The notes under the pieces are model-generated. The model made no database searches and had not been told where the DNA came from. It saw only the letters and a list, made by a program, of their open reading frames with translations. A program made the position numbers and the translations under genes. Source: Aphanomyces cochlioides (Eukaryota; Oomycota; Saprolegniomycetes; Saprolegniales; Verrucalvaceae). From it: DNA of 64,000 nt. Where the stretch lies: assembly GCA_019828595.1 (NCBI GenBank), contig JAHQRK010000001.1:558001-622000 (forward strand), written 5' to 3'. This document shows, one piece after another, positions 42,985 to 53,690 of the stretch. Positions within the stretch are counted from its first letter, which is position 1, and every line of letters begins with the position of its first letter.

Positions 42985-44023
42985 ACATCGAGCTCACGTC
43001 CGAGTCGGTGACTCTGCGCTGGTGGTGCTATCGCCTGCATCTGCACGTAATACACAGTTGCTCTCCCTTCTATGGTGTCCCACTTCATCTTCGAACTTCG
43101 GTGGGTGAACAACCGAGCCACTGGCAAGACACATTGCAGGAAGAATGGACCAAACCTCGCCGCGCACAGGTCAAGCGTCGTCTACCACGTCGTCTAGAAG
43201 CCTCTCTCCCTCTCTAGAGCTGCAATTCTCAAGCTGTAGCTCCAGGAAGGTTGTCGATGGATGACTTGAGAGGTTGCACTCCTACAGTCCGACCGGAGTT
43301 GATCGCTCCAGCTGCTTGTTTGTCATCCTTAGCAAGAGGCCGCGCAGCCAGACAAGTCGACGACAATCACACGATACAAGCAAGCGATGTCTTGTATTTT
43401 TACTGGAATGCCATGCAGCGATCGGCTCGAGCTTGTCGATGAACCCATAAAGTTTATTCCTACCAAAGTGATCTGACCAGATGAGTAATTGGCATGCTCC
43501 TAGGTGCACACACCACAGTGTGGTGGAATGTTGTTGTCGTCTTTTGTGCATCCGCAGCCACATTGCCCGTGCAAGATCAAGGAGAGGATGATATCGTAGC
43601 ATGATTGCAAATCCGCGTCAGCATCGGGAGATGGATTCTTTCCACTCGAAACCATGTGGAAAGTCAGTGGTCATCATACGTCTTGGACGATGACTGCTGT
43701 GGAGATTCCATCTCTCTCTCTCTCGATGCAGCCTCCGTGAAGAGGTCAAGAACCTCCTCCTCTCCTTCCATCGTATGAGAAATCCAGAATCATATATCCT
43801 CCGTCAATTCCTACCGCAAGAAGCTCGAGATGCGATCAAACCGTCTCGTCGTCGTCATGTCCAACGTGTTACTACCCTCTCCATCTCCCTCCACGTGACT
43901 GCGACCGCATCTCAAGACGTAGATTGAGTATAGAGCGAAAGATCCTTCTCGAGTTCCTCTGTCTCGGAACAGGTGGCAGCATCTCAACCTTCCATCTCGC
44001 CACTCTCTCAATCTTGGACTCCC
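42985..44023. other. divergent intergenic region between aminotransferase-like gene 2 and ABCG 2
   Basis: About 1 kb of shared promoter space. A CT-dinucleotide run lies near 43710-43725. The frame of ABCG 2 is open back to 43973 but only with a GTG, so that part is taken as 5' untranslated. No gene supported. Confidence 0.45.
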
Positions 44024-45903
44024 ATGCAGCTCGAACAAGGGACGAGCTACGTGCACGTCGACAAGTTTAGCGCGGGGATGGCCAACTTGGTCTCTCATCC
44101 ATGTGTCCTCAGTTGGTATGACCTCAGCTACGCCGTCGTGCGCAACAAGCAAGCGCGGCCGATCCTCACCAACGCCATCGGCCGGTGCGCCCCTGGTGAA
44201 CTCACAGCGATCCTCGGTCCATCCGGGTCGGGGAAAACGACGTTGCTCGACATTCTTGCCGACCGCCGCTCGAGTGGTTTCATCTCGGGGAAAGTCACCG
44301 TGAATGGCAAACGCCGCGATTCCACCACGTTTCGCTTGATGGCGTCGTATGTCGCCCAAGATGACTCGCTCTTTGGTTCCTTCTCCGTCCTGGAGACGCT
44401 CCGGTATGCCGCGCAGCTCAGTGTGGCGTCCAACGTATCGTCTTTCGAGACGGAACAGCGCGTCCAAGCCGCGATTGATGACATGGGTACGTCTCTCCCT
44501 CTGTTTGGTCATGCTGACATCTGTCGACAGGGTTACGCTCATGTCAAGACACGCTCGTGGGCGACATCTTTCGCAAAGGTCTCTCGGGTGGCCAGCGCCG
44601 CCGTCTTAGCATTGCCATCGAGCTCCTCGTAAGTAACTTGCTCTCCGCCTGCGTACTTACCCGCGCCTGTCGGTAGAAACAACCGACAATCTTGCTCCTG
44701 GATGAACCGACGTCGGGTTTGGACTCGGCGTCGACGTACAATGTCGTCAAGTATATCAAGAAGCTCTGCTCGCAGAACCGCACGGTCGTCGCGACGATCC
44801 ATCAGCCGAGTTCGATTGTCTACCACATGTTCAGCAACATCATGATCCTCGCGCAAGGCCAGACCGTCTTCTTTGGCCCGCCGACGTCGGCGCTGTCCCA
44901 TTTCGCCAGCTTGGGCCACCGCCTGCCTCCGTTCACAAACCCTGGCGAGTTCTACCTCCAGCTCGTCAACACCGACTTTGAAGGCCACCACGACGTCGAC
45001 CAACTCATCGCAAGCTACGCCAGCAGTGCCGCCGCCGCGCAAGTCTATGAACAAATCAACCAAGACCGCTCCGACATGCGCATGTTTGAGTTTTCGATGG
45101 ACTACATGCGCGAACTGCGGCCGTCGGCGTGGCGCCAAATGACCATGTTGATGCACCGCAACTCGCTCAACAACATCCGCAACCCTGGCGTGTACGGCAT
45201 CCGTCTCGCCATGTACATCATGCTCTCGCTCATGGTTGCCACGGTCTACATCTACACGAACAAGCAGATCCGCGACGAGGACCGCGCCGCCATGTTGTTC
45301 TACGTCCAAGCTTTCTTGGTCTTTATGAGCGTCGCCGTGCTGCCCTTCTTCATCGAACAGCGTTCCGTCTTCAACCGAGAGCGCGCCAACAACTCGCTCA
45401 ACGTGACAAGCTTTGTCGTCGCCAACTTTCTTGCTGCTCTGCCTGGCATCTTCTTGATCGCAGTGGTCGCGACCGCGATCGTCGTGGGGCTCGCTGGCTT
45501 GGAGTCCTTTTGGTACTTCTTGCTCAACATGTTTTTGAGTCTGGTCGTGGCCGAGTCGCTCATGCACGTCCTGGGCGCGCTCGTGCCCCACTACATCATT
45601 GGCATTGCGCTCGGCGCTGGTATTTATGGTATGTTTATGCTCGTCGAGGGGTTCATGGTGCCCTTCAACTCGATTCCCGCGGGGTGGCAATGGGTGAGCT
45701 ACGTCGCGTTCCACAGCTATTCGTTCAAGTCGTTTATGTTCGAGCAATTCCATGCAAATCCAGACTCCGCCGCGATCCTCAAGAAATTTGGCTGTCAAGA
45801 CGTCAACGTGAACCAAAACATGCTCATCCTCGTCGGCTACGCCGCGCTGCTCCAACTCATCTTTTGGGTCATCCTCACGATCTGGCACACTGGTCGTCGT
45901 TAG
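44024..45903 (+). CDS. ABCG-family half-transporter 2 (three exons)
   Basis: Exons 44024-44486, 44531-44628, 44677-45903; introns 44 and 48 nt, GT..AG, phases consistent; 595 residues. Walker [10 protein letters not shown], signature LSGGQRRR and Walker [15 protein letters not shown] are present; the signature and Walker B are separated by intron 2. A C-terminal membrane domain with about six helices ends in IWHTGRR. It is paralogous to ABCG 1 and 3 but more divergent, and it is the only one of the three with introns. It is also markedly GC-richer than its intronless relatives. Start ATG 44024 ([12 protein letters not shown]) is chosen because the upstream frame has only GTG. Role: ATP-driven export of a hydrophobic substrate as homo- or heterodimer (family knowledge). 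Confidence 0.92.
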
Positions 45904-46755
45904 CTTATTTGCACCTTAATCTACTCATCGTCTCTCTCCGTTTCCTGGCTTCACTCAGTGTCAAGATGCGTACAGAGGAAATAAAGACACACATGGAACC
46001 ACCGTGGCGGCGGTGTCGATACCACGTTGTACATGCAAGAGTTGAACGACAAGCCAGCGGCGATAGATCGTTCGTTTCATGCGCTCCTTGCTCCGTCATC
46101 TTCTATATTTCATCTTCTCGAGGAACGAACAACACGCAACTTTCATCGCCGTGGGTTGCGATTGGGGAAATGCTGCTCCTGGTGGCGGAGAAGGCGACGA
46201 AGCGACATCTTCGAAAGTGGAGCTCGTATCTCATCCAATATCGACTTAACCTTTCTGCAACCTCTTCCTCCATGCAAATCCTCGCTCGTGGCACCATCCT
46301 GGTCTATTTCAATCCCCAAGTACAGTACACTGTAATTGACATGCTCGACCAGGACGGCACACAACACATGCACGGAAAACCTCAACTTTATGCCAGATAT
46401 TCCGTCGCTCGGCTCGCATTCCTTTCGTCAATTCACAACCGCGCAACATCTCAGCACTCGACCCCCCGTGATGTTTGCTCAAATTTTGTTGCTGTCGTTG
46501 CTTGAAAACTTTGACATTGTCATGTTGCGGCGAGGATCGGCCGACTATATGGAAATGACATGATGTTGAGATTTATATGAGAGTTTGTATGCTTTGGTCC
46601 AAATCAGGGTGGTGTCACCCACCTTCTCAGCCAGTATGACGCTTACTAAAAATGTGTAACGCCGCCCCTAACCGCCGCCTCTGGTCGAAGTTCGAAGGGA
46701 AAAGGTTGAAGGAACGCAGAGGACACCATTTGAAAACAAGCGGTCGCGGGCAAAG
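45904..46755. other. intergenic spacer between ABCG 2 and ABCG 3
   Basis: About 850 bp between tandem plus-strand transporter genes, holding the 3' end of ABCG 2 and the ABCG 3 promoter. Open frames here are extensions or shadows. No gene or repeat recognised. Confidence 0.45.
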
Positions 46756-48516
46756 ATGACGGTCGATGCGAATTACTTGGAAGTCCACGTGGAACAGTCC
46801 GTGGTTTACCCATGCACGCTGAATTGGGAGAGCGTCAACTTTAAAGTCAAGCAAGGCAAGGAGGAGAAGCATATTCTCCGCGATGTGTCGGGCCGATCGA
46901 ATCCAGGACAAGTGACAGCGATCATGGGACCGTCCGGCAGTGGCAAGACGACGTTGTTGGATATCCTCGCCGACCGAGTCTCAAGTGGAGAAATCACGGG
47001 AGAGATTGAAGTGAATGGCAAACCCCGCGACAAGAACTTTCGACTCATGGCGTCGTATGTCGCACAAGAAGACTCGCTCTTGGGATCTTTCACCGTGCTT
47101 GAAACGCTCCGATATGCCGCCCAGTTGAGCGTCGCGTCTACCGTCTCATCCAAGGAACGGGAAGCCCGTGTGCAAGAAGCGATTGACAACATGGGTCTGC
47201 GCTCGTGTGAACGCACGATCGTCGGCGATATCTTCCGCAAGGGTCTCTCGGGCGGGCAAAAGCGTCGTCTGAGCATTGCCATCGAATTGCTCAGCCACCC
47301 CACAATCCTTCTCTTGGATGAGCCGACGTCTGGTCTCGACTCGGCGTCGACGTTTGCCGTCGTCAAGTACATTGCCAACCTCGCCAAGCAAAACCGCACG
47401 ATTGTGTGCACGATCCACCAGCCAAGCTCGGCTGTCTACAACAAGTTTGACCACGTCATGATCTTATCGCAAGGCCAGACGGCGTACTTTGGCTCGCCCA
47501 AGGACTCCTTGGGCCACTTTGCCTCGTTGGGTTATCCTTGCCCGCAATTCACCAACCCTGGCGAATACTTCTTGCAGCTCGTCAACACGGACTTCGAAGG
47601 CCACCAAGATATCACGGGCATCACGGACGGCTTTGCATCCTGCGAACTCAACTCCCGCCTCCGCAAGAGCATTCAACAAGACCGTGTCAACATGGCGGCA
47701 TCGTTCATTCCCAAGGAATACACACAAGATCTGCGACCCTCGGGATTTTCGCAGTTGGCCATGCTCATGCACCGCAATTCGCTCAACAACGTCCGCAATC
47801 CTGGTGTATACGGCGTCCGTATTGTCATGTACATCATGCTCTCGCTCATGGTCGGCAGCGTGTACGTCTACGACACCAAGGAAGAAGATTTGACAGCATT
47901 GCTTTTCTACGTCCAAGCCTTCTTGGTCTTCATGAGTGTGGCAGTCTTGCCCTTCTTCATCGAACAACGCAGTGTCTTCAACCGTGAACGTGCCAACAAC
48001 TCGCTGAGTGTTCTTAGCTACGTGATTGCCAACTTCATTGCTGCTTTGCCTGGCATCTTCTTGATTGCTGTGATTTCCTCTGGCATTGTCGTTGGTCTGG
48101 CCGGCCTCAATTCGTTTGGCTATTTCCTACTCAACTTGTTCTTGAGTCTGGTCGTGGCGGAATCCCTCATGCATGTCTTGGGGGCCGTTGCTCCCCACTA
48201 CATCATTGGTATTGCCTTGGGCGCTGGTGTCTTTGGCATGTTTATGCTTGTCGAAGGGTTCATGGTGCCTTACAAATCCATCCCTGCTGGCTGGCGGTGG
48301 GTCCATTACATTGCGTTCCACAGCTATTCGTTCAAGTCGTTCATGTATAAACAATTCGAGCCGATGGGCACTCCAACCTCCAAGGCCATTTTGCAGCGCT
48401 TTGACATCGAAGATGTTGATGTCGACGCTTATATGCTCGTCCTCGTTGGGTACGCACTGCTCCTCCAAGCCGTGTTTGCCTTCATCTTGTGGAAATGGCA
48501 CACTGGCCGTCGTTAA
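46756..48516 (+). CDS. ABCG-family half-transporter 3
   Basis: Single exon of 586 residues from ATG 46756. Walker [11 protein letters not shown], signature LSGGQKRR and Walker [15 protein letters not shown] lie in the N-terminal half. The membrane domain shows [29 protein letters not shown] and [18 protein letters not shown] and ends WKWHTGRR. It is closest to ABCG 1 (33545-35320), which lies 13 kb away in the opposite orientation; the two share long stretches of near-identical protein in the last third. Family role: half-transporters that dimerise and export lipids or drugs. Tandem with ABCG 2. The transposon remnant starts only about 45 bp after its stop. Confidence 0.93.
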   Translation: MTVDANYLEVHVEQSVVYPCTLNWESVNFKVKQGKEEKHILRDVSGRSNPGQVTAIMGPSGSGKTTLLDILADRVSSGEITGEIEVNGKPRDKNFRLMASYVAQEDSLLGSFTVLETLRYAAQLSVASTVSSKEREARVQEAIDNMGLRSCERTIVGDIFRKGLSGGQKRRLSIAIELLSHPTILLLDEPTSGLDSASTFAVVKYIANLAKQNRTIVCTIHQPSSAVYNKFDHVMILSQGQTAYFGSPKDSLGHFASLGYPCPQFTNPGEYFLQLVNTDFEGHQDITGITDGFASCELNSRLRKSIQQDRVNMAASFIPKEYTQDLRPSGFSQLAMLMHRNSLNNVRNPGVYGVRIVMYIMLSLMVGSVYVYDTKEEDLTALLFYVQAFLVFMSVAVLPFFIEQRSVFNRERANNSLSVLSYVIANFIAALPGIFLIAVISSGIVVGLAGLNSFGYFLLNLFLSLVVAESLMHVLGAVAPHYIIGIALGAGVFGMFMLVEGFMVPYKSIPAGWRWVHYIAFHSYSFKSFMYKQFEPMGTPTSKAILQRFDIEDVDVDAYMLVLVGYALLLQAVFAFILWKWHTGRR

Positions 48517-48562
48517 TGTGGATTGTTGTATTTTGCTAACGAGAACAAGTTGACCAAATTGG

Positions 48563-48589
48563 GGCATTCCTGAAAACACAATTTGAGTG
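48563..48589 (+). repeat. left terminal inverted repeat of Harbinger element 1
   Basis: It reads GGCATTCCTGAAAACACAAT…; the complementary right copy is GGCGTTCCTGAAAACACAGT… once the nested element 2 is removed. About 22 of 24 positions match. Confidence 0.7.
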
Positions 48590-48711
48590 CAACACATTTT
48601 CATATTTTTTCGAGTAATTTTGTGAACATTGACTATTCGCATTCTGAATTTATGAACACAAAATGTGCAACTCAAATTACCCTAGTCACTTCACTTTTCT
48701 CGAGAAGCGGG

Positions 48712-49835
48712 ATGAGCACCATGCTTACCCTCATGTTGATGATGAGTGAGATGCATCAGAAGAAAAACCGAAGATCTCGCATCCAAGATCGTTTGGTTGC
48801 TGCTGGTAAATCGCGGCGTGCACGGAAGATACCGAGGTGGAGCTTAGTCAGTCCAGCAATGAGTGCATGGTCACGGTTATTCGGCTCAGGTTGCGATCAG
48901 TCTCTCATTACCTTTCTTGGTGTGGACCACAGTGTGTTTCGAAAGCTTCTAGCTTTGTTTGAGACGAACTACAATCCGTATACACCATACTCACAATCTG
49001 GCTGCCTACGGAGACTAACGAGAGATGAGCGTGGTCGCCCGAGAAGCATGGATGCAGCAACTTGTTTGGCATTATCTTTGGCGTGGACACGCACCCGCTG
49101 GTCAATGATGGTCCTTTGTATGCTATTTGGAATAACAGCATTCGTTTGCTCCTTGTTTTTGCGCTTTGGTCGTAGATTGATTGTCCAAATTTTATCACGT
49201 TGTCATGACGCTGCAATCCGTATGCCAAGCGAGTGCGAAATCAAAACATTTTGCCAAGCAATCAACGGTAAGGATTCATTACTCAATAACGTATGGGCAG
49301 TCGCCGATGGTGACAATCAGGTGATGCCGTCATTCAGAATATGTTCTATAATGGCTGGACGCATGATCACTACGTCACGCACATAATTGTTTTTAGTCCA
49401 AATGGAACCATTGCTGCTGCAGCGATCAACGCACCGGGCTCAATGCACGATTCAGTGGTTGCTGAGTGGTGTGGTGTGTATGACAAGCTTCAAAAAGTGT
49501 ATGATCAATGTGGTGCTTGCGTTGTTGTCGATTCAGCATTCAGCATTTTGCAGCAACAGGTTCGAATTTATCTTGAAATCCAGTCAAGACTTGTGCTTTA
49601 CAAACAAATCGGCCGACATGCTACGTGGAATGCAAGCAACTTCCTTGCGCCAATCTGCCGAATGGGGCATGCGAGCATTGAAAGGCTCGTTCCCTCGATT
49701 AAAAGACAGACTTCTATATGAAGAATTGGGCGATAGACGAGTCATTTTGCAAATGATTCTACTTCTATACAACTACCGCACTCGACATTGGGCCTCAACT
49801 AAATTCAGACTACATTCATGTCAAATCTTAGAGTA
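48712..49835 (+). pseudogene. Harbinger transposase relic 1 (DDE nuclease), frameshifted
   Basis: The first frame (MSTMLTLMLMMSEMHQKK…) carries the N-terminal helical part and the first catalytic Asp (VWAVADG), then breaks near 49320. The next frame (NMFYNGWTHDHYVTH…INAPGSMHDSVVAEW) carries the second Asp. A third frame ends …SAEWGMRALKGSFPRLKDRLLYEELGDRRVILQM, including the catalytic Glu region. The order and motifs are those of HARBI1-like DDE_Tnp_4 transposases. At least two frame changes and a probable small deletion after VADG mean it cannot make a full transposase. It sits in element 1 facing the Myb-like relic. Confidence 0.8.
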
Positions 49836-49881
49836 GAAGCAAACTATTTTCTACATTAGACATCGATCGTTTCTCATGCGT

Positions 49882-50632
49882 TTATGATTGTTTTGAGCCA
49901 AGAATCAACGCCAACATCGACATCAGCTCCGTATGTTTCTCGCGTCGCTCGTTGTCCCGCTCTCGTTTTTCCTCATCTCGTTGAGCACGCTCCTCACGGC
50001 GCTCTTCTTCTCGCTGTCTTCGCTCTATTTCTCTCTCCCGACGCTCTTCTTCGCGACGGTCTCTTTCATCTTGGCGCCTTTTTTCGTCCATGATCATTTG
50101 CATTTCAATCATTTTCATGACTGAGAACGAGGTTTCAATTGACGAAGCTCTTGAGCGTTTTGCAACAATCGGGCGAACAAATTGGAGGTTCAATTACTTG
50201 TGCCGGCCTGTCTCGTTGATTTCTTCTGCGTTATCGTGATTGTCGAGTACTTAGACTGTTTTTGAAGTCATAAAACGATTCACCTTCATCACCACTAGAG
50301 AGAAAGCGCTCACCCTCTGTCCCATCGCTCATATCCGCTCTTTCTATCATGATCTGGCGAATTCTCTTCGCCTTCAATACTTCAGGTGGTATGTGTGGGT
50401 CGCCAGTCGGCACTCGACGCCGATACAGCGATGCAAACTTCCTCTTATTTGATTCCACGGAGCGGCCTTGGCCTGGGTATCGCAGCTCGTGCTTCCTCAG
50501 AACGTCCTCCCACTCAATGGTGCACAACGGCAGTGTCTCTTCCAATACCTCCAGCAATGAGTCAAGCTCGGCACGCGTAAATCCACTGCCGCGTCCAGAC
50601 TTGGAAAGGAGAGCGGCCTTCCTCTTCGACAT
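49882..50632 (-). pseudogene. Harbinger-associated Myb/SANT-like protein relic 1
   Basis: From ATG 50632 (MSKRKAALLSKSGRGSGFTR) the frame shows a trihelix/SANT-like block (GFTRAELDSLLEVLEE…WEDVLRKHELRYPGQGR) typical of the accessory protein that helps Harbinger transposase bind DNA. It stops at 50231. A shifted frame continues through one more stop near 50190 to a highly charged coiled coil (DEKRRQDERDRREEERRERE…) ending at 49882. The frameshift plus nonsense codon indicate decay. Convergent with transposase relic 1. Confidence 0.7.
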
Positions 50633-50798
50633 GTTGGGCACAAAGCCAGTGCCAAGTTCTGTCCAGAAATGTGATTTGTGTGTGTGCACATTCATTTACG
50701 CCCGTGGGGCCACGGACGACAAAAAATCTATTTGTGTGTGCACATTTTATTCAAATTTAAAAAAATATTGTGTATTTTTTACACAAACTGTGTTTTCA

Positions 50799-50809
50799 GG
50801 CCCTGGTCC
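50799..50809 (+). repeat. left terminal inverted repeat of Harbinger element 2
   Basis: GGCCCTGGTCC, perfectly complementary to the right end at 52801-52811 and preceded by TCA. Confidence 0.85.
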
Positions 50810-50915
50810 GAGTTTTTCATTCTCATTCTTTGATTGGGCAAACCATTCTCGAGGTGTTTTACAGACCAGCTAATTTAATTGGCCATTCTCATTCTCATTC
50901 CCAAAGCCACTGACG

Positions 50916-51600
50916 ATGGCTGACCAACCTGTCCTGCCCGCACTCAACGCCTCCGACGGCAAGGAAAAACTGAGCTGGACCCATGAAATGATAAACACCA
51001 TGTTGAGAATGCGATTTGAGGATGAAACAGTGACGAGAAAGATAAGAAAGGCTGTGAAGAAGGATGAAAAGGACGTGGCGTGGACCTACTTCGCCGCTGT
51101 GTTGACGGAGGAGTTGGGAACAGTTATAACCATGAAGCAGCTGCGCTCAAAGTATGCCAAGTTGAAGTTTGAGCATGCCAAGTGGTCTTAGGACGTAGCA
51201 CGAACTGGCAACCATGATGCACAGTCAAGACCACCAGGATACATGCCAATACTGTGTGACTGGTTCTCGTCGCGTAAAGGGGCTGGCACTGGCATAATAT
51301 TCGACAGTGAGAACGAGAAAGAAATTGGCAAAGACGATGATTGCATGCTTGACGATGCCTCTGAATTCAACGACGAGAAGGGACCACCAGAGAAACGACA
51401 AAAAAAGAAAGCGGAGCGTCTCGCAAAATGGGTGTGAGCCTGCTTGCCGATAGCCTTGGTAGTGGTATGGCAGCAATTGCTGCCGCAATGAAACCTACTG
51501 ACACCAGCCAACAGCTCATCGAAATGACGAAGCAGCAGCTTTCAATGACGGCTAGACTTAGGCACGATTTTCAGGACTTTCAGAGCCAATATAGTTATGT
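50916..51600 (+). pseudogene. Harbinger-associated Myb/SANT-like protein relic 2
   Basis: ATG 50916 opens MADQPVLPALNASDGKEKLS…WTHEMINTMLRMRF, with LRSKYAKLKFEHAKWS resembling a trihelix DNA-binding domain. A TAG at 51189-51191 interrupts it. The same frame continues (DVARTGNHDAQSRPPGYMPI… to KKKAERLAKWV) to 51437. A shifted frame then carries a C-terminal helix (SLLADSLGSGMAAIAAAM…IEMTKQQLSMTARL). Nonsense plus frameshift show decay. Convergent with transposase relic 2. Confidence 0.65.
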
Positions 51601-52622
51601 TCAAGCAACAGACGACAACCAAACAGTGGATCGTCACCTGAAACATTCCCAGTGTCCTTGAGATCTATCAACAAATTGTGCAAAACCATACAAGCCACAA
51701 TCACTCCAGCAACACTCTCTTCTGATTTTTGATCCAGTGTTCGCAACAAAATTCTCCAGCGGTTCTTTAGTGAACCAAATGCTCTTTCAACCACAATCCT
51801 GGATCTTGAATGGCAATAATTGTAATATGACTTCTCTGGACAGTCCGCCGCGTCGCGTAATGGATAGGGGATCAACAAGTGACTCCTGAGCTCGTATCCA
51901 GTGTCGCCAAGGATATGAAGGTGAGGGGGGCAGGGTTTCAAGTACACGAGCACGGAATCCCGAGCGGTTCCAAAGTGCTTGATCATTCGTAGATCCTGCT
52001 CGAATCGAGCACGAAATGAAGCGCATTTCATGGTTCACGACAGCCTGTGCATTCACCGCAGGAAAACCCTTCCGGCAATACCAACCTTCGAATTCGGCTG
52101 GTCTTGAGATTCGAATCAATGTGCCGTCGCAGCTCCAACAATATTCGGAAAGCCGCACTCACTTTCAAATGCGGCAGAGGTTGAATCCCATTTTTGTGGA
52201 TCGTCCACAATTACTGCTGAAGCCATATCGACGAGCACTGAAAAGACTTCGTTCACGTACACCACGGCGCTTGTATGGCTAACACCAAAGACGGCGGCCA
52301 CAGTTGTTAGATTTCCGCCAGACGCAAGATAATGCATAGTAAGAGCCAGCTTTTTCATGATACTTGTTTCGCCTGAGCGTCGACGTCGTTGACCGACGAG
52401 CTTGTACCAAGTTTGCTGTACTTTTGACACTATCGCGAGGAATGTGGGCATGGTGCAACGATTCATTTTGACAAACCATCCGTTTGTCTCGTTGGCAATA
52501 GCACGTTCAAATTGATCACTGTGGACAGTGTAAACTTCCTGATTGTCTCCACGGAACTCATGACCATCACCACATGCAATGTACGATGTGAGAGCCACCG
52601 CCACGAACGTTATGGCAACCAC
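51558..52622 (-). pseudogene. Harbinger transposase relic 2 (DDE nuclease), frameshifted
   Basis: Three overlapping minus-strand frames together give a HARBI1-like protein. 52622-52116 holds the helix-turn-helix part (…LALTMHYLASGGNLTTVAAVFGVS…). 52158-51787 holds the first two catalytic Asp regions (CDGTLIRISRPAEFEGWYCR, GSTNDQALW). 52031-51558 holds LGDTGYELRSHLL and the Glu region (SRIVVERAFGSLKNRW). Two frame changes, near 52120 and 51960, inactivate it. The reading order is intact, so decay is fairly recent. Confidence 0.82.
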
Positions 52623-52800
52623 AACACTTGCTCAGTCGTCCATTGCCTCGTTCAATCAATCCAGAGCTGCCAGAATGAGCTCTTAGGTGCCAGAATGAGC
52701 CGGCAGGTCATTCTGGCTGCAAAATTTATTCTGAGGGATAGGTTAATTCTTGTCCAATCCCCGATCGATGTTTCAGAATGAGAATGGGAATTTGTGTCGT

Positions 52801-52811
52801 GGACCAGGGCC
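52801..52811 (-). repeat. right terminal inverted repeat of Harbinger element 2
   Basis: GGACCAGGGCC, followed by TCA at 52812-52814, the duplicated target site. Confidence 0.85.
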
Positions 52812-52822
52812 TCAGGAACGCC

Positions 52823-53690
52823 TCATTGTGGAAAATGACATTCAATCCATCACTAGAAAGCAAGAAACGACCACTTTAATCATTTTATTGCCAGTTTTCA
52901 CAAGAACTATATTATAATCGATTCTAATTGGTAGAAAGTTTGTATTTAATATATATTCCTTCGTTCTGATTGGCTGTTATAAGTTCAATATGCACTACTG
53001 TACAACAAAGTTACTGTGTACTGTGTGGATGGTGAAGAGTCTTTCGGCCAAAGGATAAGAACCTTGGGCGAGTTGCCTTCCTAACGTAGAGCTATTCACT
53101 CAAGTCAGAGAATGTCCAACGCTGGAGCTACAAGGATAGCTGGATCGCCAGGAATCTGGTTTTGTTTACTCCGGAATAATGTGATTGCCGTCGTCCTCTA
53201 GTCATAGTCATTGCGAAGAAGTGGACATTTCAGCATTCAAGTCCAGGGCCCATGCAGTTAGCCATGCCGCGCGGGACTCTTGTAAACGAAGAGCCGTCAG
53301 AGCAAGGTGAGTTTTCATTGGAATGCAAAGTTCTACTCGTGGGAGGGTGCAATTTAACACCTCTCTGAACTTACACTGTCAACAAACATCAACAATCGCT
53401 CCCATTGGGTATAACGACGTTAAACTATGGATAAAACCATCAAGCCATGCTCCGTTTTGCCAAAGAGCTTGCCAAGGGCTTAATATCGTGCTCAAGCCAA
53501 GCTTTAAGAGTCCCCAATGTCTTCGCTATCGACAAAGAATGAACTCTCGTCTCGATATACTCTGTCAGTAGATTCCCATCGGTTTAGTACCTTTCCAGGT
53601 CTTGGACCAGATTTTTCATACGTTTAAACAGGAAAGAATTCGGCTCGGGAAAAAAATTGCAAAGTTTCGCCAGTCTTCTTTGTGGCCGCC
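52823..53690. other. intergenic region downstream of the transposons
   Basis: About 870 bp. AT-rich stretches with ATTGG words occur at 52900-52990. Open frames at 53323-53571 look like chance. It probably contains the promoter of the repeat-protein gene at 53691. Confidence 0.4.

Larger units (their letters stand above)
50799..52811. mobile_element. PIF/Harbinger-type DNA transposon 2, nested in element 1, with TCA target-site duplication
   Basis: Exact 11-bp terminal inverted repeats: GGCCCTGGTCC at 50799-50809 and GGACCAGGGCC at 52801-52811. They are followed inward by CATTCTCATTC-like and GAATGAGAATG sequences. TCA flanks both ends (50796-50798 and 52812-52814), a 3-bp duplication as expected for PIF/Harbinger. 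Length 2013 bp. Inside are convergent relics of a SANT-like protein (plus) and a DDE transposase (minus). Joining the flanks rebuilds the right inverted repeat of element 1, so element 2 landed inside it. Confidence 0.88.
48563..52822. mobile_element. PIF/Harbinger-type DNA transposon 1 (decayed, interrupted by element 2)
   Basis: The left terminal inverted repeat starts GGCATTCCTGAAAACACA at 48563. Its partner, read on the minus strand, is GGCGTTCC (52822-52815) followed across the nested insertion by TGAAAACACAG (50798 leftwards). Between them lie a plus-strand DDE transposase relic (48712-49835) and a minus-strand Myb/SANT-like relic (49882-50632), the convergent two-gene layout of Harbinger elements. 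Subterminal direct repeats TTTGTGTGTGCACATT occur at about 50675 and 50731. A 3-bp target-site duplication could not be identified. Confidence 0.75.

Noticed and set aside
44539..45888. 449-residue antisense open frame over ABCG transporter 2
   Set aside because: It lies opposite a clear ABC transporter exon in GC-rich DNA and has very biased composition (H, D, E, R, V rich). It is a mirror of codon bias, not a gene.
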